From Limnephilus marmoratus (lineage: Eukaryota; Arthropoda; Insecta; Trichoptera; Limnephilidae), in the NCBI GenBank assembly GCA_917880885.1, contig OU862913.1, forward strand, positions 24,561,286 to 24,625,285: DNA of 64,000 bases, read 5' to 3'. Under the pieces are notes generated by a model, which worked only from the letters and a program-made list of their open reading frames with translations, did no database searches and was not told the DNA's origin. Numbering within the stretch: the stretch's first letter is position 1; each line of letters begins with the position of its first letter. The translations under genes and the position numbers were made by a program. Shown here one piece after another: positions 1 through 11,100 of the stretch.

Positions 1-1188
1 CACTGCCTAATACTAATAAAAAAAACCTCATAGAAGCAAATTCAAAACGACGGTTCTACTCCGTGCTATGTGCATTTCGTTAACATTATACCTATTATAT
101 CTTGTATGAAGTTAGCTCCTAGCAGAAATAATTCCTGCTTAAGCCGCATTTTTAGTGAGGCAGTGGGAGGGCGCGCGTGTAGTTTCTAGTAACAGTTTAT
201 GCCACGTTTGTAGTATGCCGTTCGATGAGGCGCTCGCGTAGTTTCGGTTGCTCAGATTTTTCGCGCTTAATTTTGAAAGTGTGTATTTATTTTAGCAATA
301 ATTTAATAAATTATAATATTATTTACAAGCTAATGTTTTACAAATACGGTAGGGTAGGCAGTGCTTATGTGCCTATATGGAGTGCACGCCCCTGCATCTA
401 TGCATTATGATAAAGCATTTCAATAGCTTCGTTTTCAAATAAGTGACTGGCCGGGGAAATGTTTTAAATAATTACAATAAATGTTTTACGAATGGTAGGA
501 AAATGTAGTCCAATTTTGGACCGCTATCAATCGCAGAAAAATAAAAGTTGTCCATTTTTCGACCATAATCGCTCCAGTGGCTAAGTAGCAAACTCCCATT
601 AACTAAGAAACATGGTGCCTGCATTATAAATATGCGAGCCTGAGGTGTGTAAATAACCCCAGACCCTCTGGGCTTAATACCCAAGAATTATGATTTTGAA
701 AATCTATTTGCGCGAACAAACAAATATCACAAGGAATGACAATTAGACAGCTCCAGGGAAAATAACAGATCCACCAACCTTGTTTTGTAGTTATATACAG
801 CTTGGAGGCCTCCGTAATCTTATCCGCTTAAAATTCAGGTCTGTAATTCCTTTTGTGACTTGAAACTTGCACAAGAGGTGAGATTTGTCAATTAACTCAT
901 AAGTTTTCACAATGACAAGAAAAATTTCATAAAAACAGACGATGTCAGTTATTTTCAGTTTGAATTCTATTTTCAAACCATCAGGTGTCTCTGTTAAATC
1001 CAAAGAGTACCTACCCAACTACCATCCTTGTGATATAAATAGATTTATTTAAATATTAGAACAAACAAAACATATTGCAATGCATAACCAGTGCCAATCA
1101 GAATTCAAGAAATTAAAGAGCGCCGCCCAAATTGTGTATTTTTACATAAAATTGAAGTATCTCCCCCCGGGGAGAGGTTTGTAGCAAT
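1..1188. other. Intronic/intergenic AT-rich stretch with a repeat fragment
   Basis: No host exon recognised. Positions about 405-595 are a truncated copy of the R2 repeat also seen at 8329-8922 and 16341-16935 (shared words CATTTCAATAGCTTCG and CTCCAGTGGCTA). A minus-strand frame at 791-1018 is listed separately. Confidence 0.5.
791..1018 (-). CDS. Unrecognised 75-codon minus-strand frame
   Basis: Reads MGRYSLDLTETPDGLKIEFK, then LKITDIVCFYEIFLVIVK and ends RLRRPPSCI. The mix of residues looks protein-like rather than low-complexity. No family is recognised, no splice sites link it to the protease gene, and it could be a transposon remnant. Confidence 0.2.
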   Translation of the reverse strand: MGRYSLDLTETPDGLKIEFKLKITDIVCFYEIFLVIVKTYELIDKSHLLCKFQVTKGITDLNFKRIRLRRPPSCI

Positions 1189-1685
1189 AGGCCACTTGTA
1201 TGGATTTCATAACGACTTGGAAAAAATTGTGTGGATAGATTTTTTTTACTAAGATTACGAAAACGATAGTAAATTTTTTTAGAAATGTACAGTTTATTTT
1301 TTTGTGACGTCACTACATGAAAATGTCCCGTCTCCGAAAATGTTCCTATTAATTTTGTAAAATTCCACACTGATTTATTTTTTTTAAATGGCAACACTTT
1401 GATTTCAGGCAAATTTTTGATTTGACATTTAACGTTCACTAGATTTATTGTTTGTTCTCTACGTACTTATCATTTGGTTTGAATTTTGATGTTATGAAGA
1501 GAACCCCGTACATTTTATACTGTATGTACGTGTTTTAGAGGTATAATGGTGCTGATTTTAACAAAATCTAATTTTTAATATTCTTATTATTATTATAATT
1601 TACAAGTACAAGTTTAGTACATTGGATTTAGTAATATAGACGTTGAACATTATAATGATTTATGATCAATAAGATGGATCAAGGA

Positions 1686-2096
1686 TTGACGGCCGGCGAC
1701 GTACAGCGGTAAGGCGCTTGACTTGCATTCCGAAGGACGGGGGATCAAATCCCTGCGTCGCAAATAAGTTTTATTTGATTAATTTGTGTATTTCACAATT
1801 GAATTCATTTAAAATAATATATAGTGTATTTGCGGCACGTTCCAGAGTGGAATATACTCTCAGTATCGCCCTGGTGTAAGACCACCATTAATTGAAACGT
1901 TGCTTGAAATGGCTTCTGCCGTGTTTGGTGACCAGATCTGAATAGCTAGGTACTTCCCCACCTTCCTCTTCCCTATCTCCTTCCCCTCCCCACTGCCTTC
2001 AGCCTCACAACATACCCCAATTGGGGATGCCATAGTCCCACTGGCTCCAGACGGAAGCAGTTGGGACTCTTGTACGGTATTCATGTAAAAAAAAAA
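1686..2096 (+). mobile_element. tRNA-derived SINE
   Basis: The sequence is absent from the same point of the two other R1 copies. It starts with a tRNA-like head, has a unique body and ends in a run of 12 A. AAGGA flanks both sides as a short target duplication. Confidence 0.7.
1695..1762 (+). tRNA. tRNA-like head of the SINE (pseudo-tRNA)
   Basis: GGCGACG at the 5' side pairs with CGTCGC at the 3' side. An A-box-like GCGGTAAGGCGCTTG and a B-box-like GGATCAAATCCC lie between. It is not a credible functional tRNA, but the internal pol III promoter is recognisable. Confidence 0.5.
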
Positions 2097-2390
2097 AAGG
2101 AAAAAATATTTATGAAATGTAATATTTTTGGTATGCCTTGTTATTCTCCTATGCCATTCGTGTGGAAAACGTTCCTTTTTAAAACAATTTCGGCTATGTA
2201 ATTATCGTTTTTTCACACCTATAAAATTATTTATTTTATTTCCGGTTTATAAAAAATGGTCTGATTTTTCAGATTGAAATTTTCAAAAAATCACCAGGGT
2301 CTCAAAAATACGATTAAAAAAAATATATATGGAATGTCTTAGAATATTTGCCCAAACCCGAATTTTTTTTAAATGTGATGTAAGTGTCCT

Positions 2391-2589
2391 ATTACTAACC
2401 AAATTGGTTTGAGAGCTTTAAAATTTCAAGATTAGCATTTATAAAAAATATTTAATTAAATGAAGACAATATAAGCGAAACTCAATCGAAAATCTGAAAA
2501 ATCAGAAAAAGATTCATTTAATTAAACATTATAATTTGAGGTTTTACTCATATAGTTAAAAAAACGATTGTACTTTAGACCACACAACT
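2391..2589 (+). repeat. Fragment of the tRNA-unit repeat family
   Basis: About 2448-2568 contains AAGACAATATAAGCGAAACT, ATCAGAAAAAGA and TAATTTGAGGTTTTACTCAT. The same words flank the tRNA-like elements at 20126-21530 and 28228-28770. The tRNA-like part is missing here. Confidence 0.5.
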
Positions 2590-2918
2590 GAAGTAAAACT
2601 TCTGCTTCATCTATATGATAGGAAGAGAGAAAGAAAATGTGCGCGCGCACTGCTCTCTCTTGCTCCTATAGTGTGATACAGATAATAGGCCTGCAGTGTG
2701 TAACGTAACTGGCTATGAGAGAAAGAGAGAAAGAAAATGTGTGCTTGCACCTCTCTCTCTTGCCCCTACAGTAATATATGAAGCGAAACTCTCTCTCTTT
2801 CTATTTTCACTAATTTATATCTCCCTCTCAACTACCATTCGCCTCGCTTTTCGTAACGCTCTCTTCACGCATTCGCCAGCTTACTCCCCAAGTCAAGCGT
2901 GCGTAAAGAAGTTTTACT
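2590..2918. mobile_element. R3 repeat copy with GAAGTAAAACTTC ends
   Basis: Inverted ends GAAGTAAAACTTC and GAAGTTTTAC. The interior is rich in GAGAGA/TCTCTC tracts, and the right half (CGCCAGCTTACTCCCCAAGT) recurs at 48395-48640 and 41870-42000. Confidence 0.55.
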
Positions 2919-3335
2919 TTAAAAATAAAATATAGATAATATATTCATTTTTGATACATTTTGTTGTTGGTAATATAGGCACAGCACAAATTTTCGAATT
3001 TAGTAAAAGCCAAACGGATTCGATTCCAAAAATGACTGTTTCCTTCTAAAAATACTATCAGGCGATTTAGTATTTGATTTTGGAAAATGATATGTTTGGT
3101 TACACATTTATCTTTTCATTTTTTTAAACTCTTTTCGGAAAATTGGTCGGAAAATAGGTTGAGATTTAAAAAAAATCTTTTTTAAATTATGATTAGTTAG
3201 GAATTTGTCCATGTTGTTTTTTTTTAAACTTGAAAAAAATTCTTCCGGAAGCATTGGAATATCAGGAAAATTTTCTAGGAAAATAAATTATTAAATGTGT
3301 CGGGAATTTTTTACAAAAAAACTTTCAGACATTTA

Positions 3336-4336
3336 GAGCCCGCGCAGACAGCTAAGCGTTCAGCGTTCAGCGTTCCCCTAGCATTCATCCGGTTGCGTTC
3401 TACGCGAGTTCTAACACACACAGCACATGGTCAAAAATGCTGCGTTCCATTTTCCCAACAAAGCTTGTACGTGAAACATGTATTTCGATAGTTCGTCTTC
3501 AGAAGACAAAGCATTGCTTTTGTTGACTTTGGAAGAGTCTAAAAAGAAAAGAAGATACTGGGTGCATCCGATTAACACTGAGCGAAATTAAATGGAGAGT
3601 TCAGAATTCTTTTTCCTAAATTACTTGAAGATGAAAAACGTTTTTTTTATTTACTTCCGAATGTCAATAGGTACTCCTAGCTTTAATGAATTGCATAATT
3701 ATATAAAAAAAGGAAATAGTTCTCCACACGCTCAATCCAAATATAAATCCGCGGTGGTAATCGGCCGCGAAATTTCAATTTACGCGGATATATATCGTAT
3801 TTAATGAATTTATTTCGAATAGGCATCTGAATTTGGAGGGTTGGCCGCGACAGGATTCAGCCGCAAAAATTCGATTTACGCGAAATAAATCGTAGTTTTA
3901 AGAATTTACTTCAAATATATTGTATTTTTATAAATTTATTCCGAATAGGTATTTACTCGGAAAATATCATATTTTTGTGAATTTACTTTGAATATAGGGT
4001 TGACCGCGGCGGTAAACGACTGCGAAAATTCGATTTAACCAGGGAATAAGTCGTATTATTACGACTTTATTCCGAAGAACCATCCCGAATTTGAATTTGC
4101 AGCCGAGAAACTCAATTTTCGGCAATTTTTTACAATTTTTTTTTCGTAAAATTTCAAATTACATGGGAATTCGTTAATTCGAAATTTTATTTTTGATGTC
4201 CCGTGGAGCGGGCGAGGCGTTTCACGAGTTCTTTGTATTTCTGACAATAGAACGCAAGCGTTCACACTGACCGGCGCGGTCTGACTGCAGGACGCGGAAC
4301 TCGGAACGTTTGAATGCTTTCTGTCTGTGCGGGCTC
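3336..4336. mobile_element. PIF/Harbinger-type MITE, 1.0 kb
   Basis: TIRs of about 16 bp, GAGCCCGCGCAGACAG at left and the inverse of GAGCCCGCACAGACAG at right, flanked by the 3-bp duplication TTA (3333-3335 and 4337-4339). The interior carries several diverged copies of a GCGAAAxTTCxATTTACGCG motif. No transposase. Confidence 0.75.
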
Positions 4337-5020
4337 TTATCTTTTTGATTGTGTTATTTGAAGTTTGGATAATTTTCATGCTGGGAAAGTTTTGTACTGG
4401 AAACAATAATTTTTCAGAAAAAAATGTAGGGAAATTTTTAAAGACATTAAACTGTTAGATATTACGTGAAGTTGGAAATTGTTCATGTTTGGAAACTTAT
4501 TTTTCTGAAAAAATTCTTTCGACAAAATTTGGTATAAAGGAAATTTTTTGCTTAGAAAATTGGTAGGAAAATGACCTGGAAATTTTTATATAAACATTTA
4601 ATTGTTTAACTTTGTTAAGTGATGTTTTGAAAATTTTCAAGTTTTCACAATTTAAAAAATTGCTTTCGGGAAAATTGGAAATTTGGAAAAAAAATGATCG
4701 GAAATGGGTGAGGAAATTGTATAAAATTTTTTGGAACTACAAAATTCAAAGTTTTGTTAATTTTGTCTTTGACATTGTCTCATCTGGGATGCTGTTTGAA
4801 ACTTCAACGGTTTTATTTGAAAATAACAGAGGGCACTACTTGGAATTGGAAATGTATAAATCTTCATATAATAATACCATCAGATTTTGTCAAACTCTAC
4901 GAAAGGTTTTTGTTTGTAACAAGATTTAAGTGAAACTTCCGGAAACAGATTAATTTCAAACAGTTTTTCCATTGCCGTTTTTCCTTTACCGTTTAAGTAT
5001 GAAATAAAAGGATTTAGTAC
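4337..5020. other. AT-rich sequence, no gene seen
   Basis: Only short, low-information frames on either strand. The phase-0 exon that should follow exon 12 was looked for here and below and was not recognised. Confidence 0.4.
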
Positions 5021-5124
5021 CTGTGGTATAAGTCCTCTACTGCCGACCTCCATCGCTGTCCGGCAGTTGGCGAGTGGTCTACACACTCCTGCTAACCCAG
5101 TGTCAACCATTGTGCAGTTGCTAC
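5021..5124 (-). CDS. Exon 12: N-terminal half of a CLIP-like domain
   Basis: Encodes SNCTMVDTGLAGVCRPLANC and RTAMEVGSRGLIPQ. The spacing C-x10-C-x5-C with a Gly before the second Cys is that of CLIP domains, which usually precede a protease domain in haemolymph proteases. The second half (normally ending in a Cys-Cys pair) was not found in the remaining 5 kb. Donor ACAG|GTACTA, phase 0. Confidence 0.55.
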
Positions 5125-8100
5125 CTACAGACACACAGACACACAACTCACAATGATTGATATTAAAATATGTAGAGATATTTTTTCTTTTTAAACTTTA
5201 TTGCGGAAAGCAAACAATTCTATTAATGATTGATGGATGATAAGTTTGCTACAAAATAAGAAAGGACTTACTGCTACACACCGGTGACTTGGACCACTTA
5301 TCGTCTTGTCCACAAACGGAATTCTTTTCCGAGATGACAAAGTGTTGATGGCAGGAGTAAGTCAGCACGGTGCCTGCGGGGACCCTCTCTCCGGGAATGA
5401 TGGCTTTTTTGCGCTCTGAGACGCTGTACTGCCCGTGGTGTGGGAGAACTGGCAGTGGACAGCCGGACCTAGATAGGTATCAACATAACCACCAATTATT
5501 AATTCACTCAATTATATATCATTCTTTCAAAGTTAAACTTTGTAAAATATAATTTTAATTTTGTTATGTTCAAAATGTTTTCCTTGAGACAGGCTGTTGA
5601 TGGTTAAATAAATCGGTTGATACGGCGCAAACGAAAGTTTAATGAATGAATGTGGTATATGCCTACAATCATTAAAAAAATACTTTTTTGTTGCTGTGTT
5701 TTATGCTAGTCTCACACAAGCGCTGTACTCTCATAATATATGATGGATTAGTCTGCTTCACCATGGTGAAATAAGCTAAGAAGAAAACTAGTATTAACTC
5801 ACTGTCAAACACATCCCAAATTTTGTCTGTTCTTACGTATATGTAATATAAATGGTCCAGTAAATAATTAATTATAATGCAGATAATACCAACTTCATTT
5901 GTCTGTAAACTCTTATTAAGATGCATATGTTTTACGTCAAAAATGAACTAAATGACTTCTCGAAAGTCAAGCTACACAATACACAAAGGCTGTGTACTGA
6001 CTACTGTCTACACCAGTGGTCTTCAACCTTTTTGAGCCGGCGTACCCCTTGTCTCTCACTACCAATTTGTTGTTCCCCGTACCCTTTATCTATCTTTTTT
6101 ACATGTGTAATGAAAGACGTGTATCATTTGTAATTTTTAATACTCTAATTATTACATGATTTTAACAATCAAGTCACACAAATACAATTAAGTACCTAAT
6201 ACAATTTTATTCAGAGTGTAACACGACTTAAGGCATTTTAACCAGTGATTTTACATGCTTGCCACATTATTGCGTACCCCTAATTTGGCTTCGCGTACCC
6301 CCAGGGGTACCACAGGTTGAAAACCACTGGTCTACACAATACGTAATAAAGTCGGATTGAGATTTCTGTATGATACATTAGATTATTAGGTACAACATGT
6401 TTCAACACTAATTTTAAAACTTACCTGGGAAATTCTTTGGGTGACAAACGGAGGACAGGCTCTGCAAAGAACAAATATCACAGGTTACTTATTACTACAA
6501 AAGTTAGTGGAAGAAAAAAAAACTAAAAATGGACAAAAACTAAATATTAGACATGACCATATATTGTAACACTCAAATGTCACAGCAACACCATACATTA
6601 TAGCATTCAAATGTCAAAACAACACTCAAATGCGTTTCGAGATACTTGACATTTTTGTTTATTTATTTTGAATTTTATTTCGAACATTTAAATGAGGTAT
6701 AAAAGAAAAATCTTTAGTCAAAAATTAGACCAAGGTCTTCAAATTGTTCAACTTTTTTAGATAGGTAAGTAAATGTTACTGATACTATGTATACATGGTG
6801 TCCCGGAAACTCGTAGTACAAGCGGGAAACTGGTAAATCTACATCACATTCGGAGTCGATTTGTGATATAAGTTTTTTGATTTGAGCTTTCGTTTTCGAG
6901 TAAATCGGATCCGAAGATGGAATTTTTTTGGTTAAATTTGAAAAAAAAATTCACTAGGAGGTTGATTTCAGCTGTGTAATATCTTATAAAATGCATCGAA
7001 GGGTAAACCGGGCTCAAAATTTTTTTTAACCCTTTAGTTGCCGAAAAAATTGAAAAATAGAAAAAAATATATATTAAAATCGAAATGCTCAGATCGACAA
7101 AAATAAGTTTTTTGGGTTCTCTACGTGATGTAGATTTACCAGTTTCCCGCTTGTACTACGAGTTTCCGGACACGTTGTATAGACATACATATAATGAGAT
7201 CTTTCAATCTAATCGAAAGTTATGATTCGACATTTATTCAATATTGAGGAGCAGTTCATTTCGAGTGCACCACTCTGTAGATACGTATAAAAGTTTTATT
7301 TTCTGTACGTAGTGGTTGATAAATTAGAAATAAATTTGTTGTATATTGTAAGATCACTAAGAATGTCTCTAAAACTCCATAAAAAACGGGAGTAATGTCT
7401 TGAATAAACAAAGAAAACAAAACAGGTCCCAGGTGTGACCCCTGTAGTATGCCTTTGAATATATCAAACCGATGTGAAAAGCATTGAGATTAGAATTTCA
7501 CATAGATTTTGAGGTATGTATTTGCGAAAACTTAAAGGTTTAATGAAAAATGACATCTCACCTTGGTAAACTTTACGCTGTAAAGAATTTGCGTGTATCT
7601 CCGAGAGAATCCAATCCTTCAGCGTGTAAATCTTGGTGAAGGCAGTGTAGGTGTCTTCTCTGCAATTGAAATCTGTATCACGCAGCATTGCCGATACGCT
7701 GACCACCCCGCGCAGGTACCACCGCTTCACCAAGTCTCCACTACGGAATACCAGGCCAGCGCCGCTGTCGCCGTTGCAGACGGCTGTGCCTACGATAACA
7801 AACCCACTTATTGTAAAAACATATATTTTCATTTTTTTAAAGACATATTATGTGAATCTGGATATTTTCCTAGTAAAATGGGTCGGAATTTTTTTTATAA
7901 AAACTTTTATCTTTTTTGACTTTTTTATGCGATATTTGGCAATTATTAACAAATCAAAAAAATTTTCCCGGAAAATTGGGAATTTTTGTTAATTAAACAT
8001 TAATGTTAATTAAACATTTTCTCATCCGGGATGCTGTTTGAAACTTCAACGGTTCTTTTTGAAAACAACAAAGGTTGTCCCTTCCGTTTACAACAATCAA

Positions 8101-11100
8101 AAATGTACAGTCCTTTGGAAAAATAATACTCAGAATCAGATAAGCATGTTCACTAAAATGCTGTCCTTTGGATAGTAATACTTTCAGATCAGATAAGCGT
8201 GTTCAATAAAAATGTTCCTAATATAAATCTTTGTTGGAAATAGAGTGTAACATAATCAGCAACTGTACGCAAATGGTTAAAACGTATGTAGTAATGTTGT
8301 AAAAACCTAATAAAAAATTAATAAATTTGCCTCGATTGCTTGAGATTTCCCAGAAGGTAATTTTTTTAATTTTTCGCCAACATTGAAAAAAATCATACCT
8401 TCGAATTTTAATATGGAGACATAAAAAATTATTATAGTGCTATGTAGCCAATTAATTAACCTGTATTTTACCGTTCATCTCATATTTGAAGGATTTATAA
8501 AAAAAATTAAAAAAACGTTAAGTTTATAATTGCGCAAATCCTGGGTGTTTTTTACTTGAAACTGCCATGAGGGATACTTGCTCGGATCAACATAGAATAT
8601 TTTCGGTTTCTGTATGATGTCTGTGGTATAATTGACAATTAAAGGTGCATATCTATGGAAAAAGGATTTAATTTTAACCGTAAACAACTGATGTTGAAAA
8701 TAATTTTTTTTTAAATTTAAAATTTATTTTCAACATTGTTCTAAAATAGTCTACGAAGTTCAGATTTGCAACATCTATGGTCATAATAGATAAAGCATTT
8801 CAATAGCTTCGTGTTAAAATAAACGGCTGGCCAAGGAAATGTTTTTAATAATTACAATAAATGTTTTACGAATTGTAGGAAAATGTGGTCCATTTTTGGA
8901 CCGAAATCGCTCCAGTGGCTAGGAGAACCTGTACTGTATGTGATTCGAGTGTAGAGAATGTGTATTCAAGAGTAAATGATTTGTTTCTAGGTAATGGTAG
9001 AGTTATTCTTTAATAGCTTTTTCCAGAATTTTTTACAAATTATTTAGAAGAGTAATGGACCTATGGTTGGTGATATCATTTTTTGGTCCTGACTTAATAA
9101 ATAGAAATTACTAGTCCCTTTTCTGCGGAAATACTTTATTTTAGACTATGGTATTCTCCGTATGCTGTGATCTTCCTTCAAGTCACATTCTTCATTCAAA
9201 CCTACGTAACTGACTGTTTCTAATGATTGTTTAAAATTATAATTTTTTTAATTTTTGTGTGTGAAGAAGATTGTGTAAAATAAAAGTAATTTGTGACTGA
9301 ATTAAGGTAAAATAAAGGTTTTTCACAAACCATTTTTATATCCTCCGCAGAATTTGTCGTAGGTGAAGTGATTCTGAATGCCGTGTTTGGTGAACTCCCG
9401 CCTGCATTCATCGTCCGCGATGACAGGGAGGCTCAGGACTCTAAGCACTTCCGAAGACTTCCTAGTCTCGGTGACCCCCCATCCCGCTACCTGCAATATT
9501 ACGCACTTCAATTATTATACACTTTAAATATTCAACAGGTTGATGATTGAGGAGATGTAGGACTATCAGGGGTCAGAGATCTCATCCGGTAGTATTCCAG
9601 AACTTCTAGAACTATGGCATCCGATACGTTGTGTGGGGAAGGACTGAGCTGTTCAGGTCGAATGGATAAAGTGAATTTGAGCAACGTGCAGTTCCCGAAT
9701 GCTATTCTTTCACCAGTGCGATCTACTGCTCTGGGACGTGCCGCGGATTTGCGGTTGAGGATCTTAACCGCTCGGACATGCAAGACGGCAAAAGACGAGC
9801 ACGATCAAGATTTTAAAACATCCAAAATACTCAAATGGTGAGAAGAAAGCAAGATAGTCCCAGCAATACGAGTGGACTCCACTGTGTAATGCGGTCACAG
9901 GTGAGGACTAGCTTCAATATTATCAATAATATGGAACAATAGGCCACTTGCATGGACTTCATAACGACTTGGAAAAAATCGTGTTGATAGAGTTTTTTAC
10001 TAAGATTACGAAAATGTTAGTAAAAATTTTTGGAAATGTACAGTTTTTTTTATTTTTAAATAAATAAATCCATTATTTGGGCTCGTGACGTCACTACATG
10101 AAAATGTCCCGTCGCCGAAAATGTTCCTATTAATTTTATAAAATTCCACACTGATTTATTTTTTTATATGGCATCACTTTGATTTCAGTTCACTAGATTT
10201 ATTGTTTGTTCTCTGCGAACTTATCATTTGGTTTGATTTTTTGACAGATGTTCTGAAGAGAACCCCGTACAATTAATGGGTACGGGGTTCTCTTCAGAAC
10301 GTGAAGATGATGTCGGTACATGTTTTAGAGGTATAATGATTATGGTGCTGATTTTAACAAAATAAAATTTTATAATATTCTTATTATTATTACAATTTAC
10401 AAGTTCAAGTATATTACATTGAATTTAGTAATATAGACGCTGTACATTATAATGATTTATGATCAATAAGATGGATCAAGGAAAATAATATTTATGAGAT
10501 GTAATATTTTTGGTATGTCTCGTTATTCTCCTGTGCCATTCGTGTGGAAAACGTTCTTTTTTTTTAAAATGATTCTCGGCTATGTAATTATCATTTTTTA
10601 ACACCTATAAAATTATGTCCCGTCTTTCCGGTTTATAAAAGATGGTCTGATTTTTCGGTTTGAAATTTTCAAAAAATCCCCAGGGTTTCAAAAATACGAT
10701 TAAAAAAAAAAAAATACAGAATGTCTTAGAATATTTGCCTAAACCGGAAAAAATTTTTAAAAAATGTGATGCAAGTGGCCTATTAAATAAGTATTCGCTA
10801 ACTCAGATTCCGCAGAACTCAGGAAGAGTGTTCTGGTCTCCCGAGACATCTGTACTGTAGAAGAGAACAAGCATTTATACTGTACCTTGCCCATACTGGG
10901 AGGAGTAAGTTGATGTGTGTTGAAAATCTCATTATTCAGATCCAAGCAGATCGCCATCACATTTTCCGAGAACTCCAAGGGTGTTTTTAGGAAAAGAAGA
11001 GCCAAGTCGCTTGCGTAACCCAAATTACTGCCGTCGTACCGGTCGTGTATACCAATCCGCGAAATCTAAAAATTTCGGAAAGCAAACATTTTTAGGTACA

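Larger units (their letters stand above)
1189..2390 (+). mobile_element. R1 non-autonomous TIR element, copy a (with SINE inside)
   Basis: Begins AGGCCACTTG and ends in a degraded inverse of that, AAGTGTCCT. Two other copies (9941-10781 and 61085-61899) share the same interior order, including GAGAACCCCGTAC and the ATCAATAAGATGGATCAAGG segment. This copy is interrupted by a SINE at 1686-2096. No protein is encoded and the superfamily is not recognised. Confidence 0.75.

Noticed and set aside
1..4880. Second half of the CLIP domain and a second protease domain
   Set aside because: No Cys-Cys ending or AAHC/GDSG motif was found on the minus strand; it is probably beyond the window.
9532..9783. 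Extra protease exon upstream of the GWG exon
   Set aside because: Exons 7 and 8 already join in phase at SMGK|VAGWG, matching the protease fold; this frame has no protease motif.
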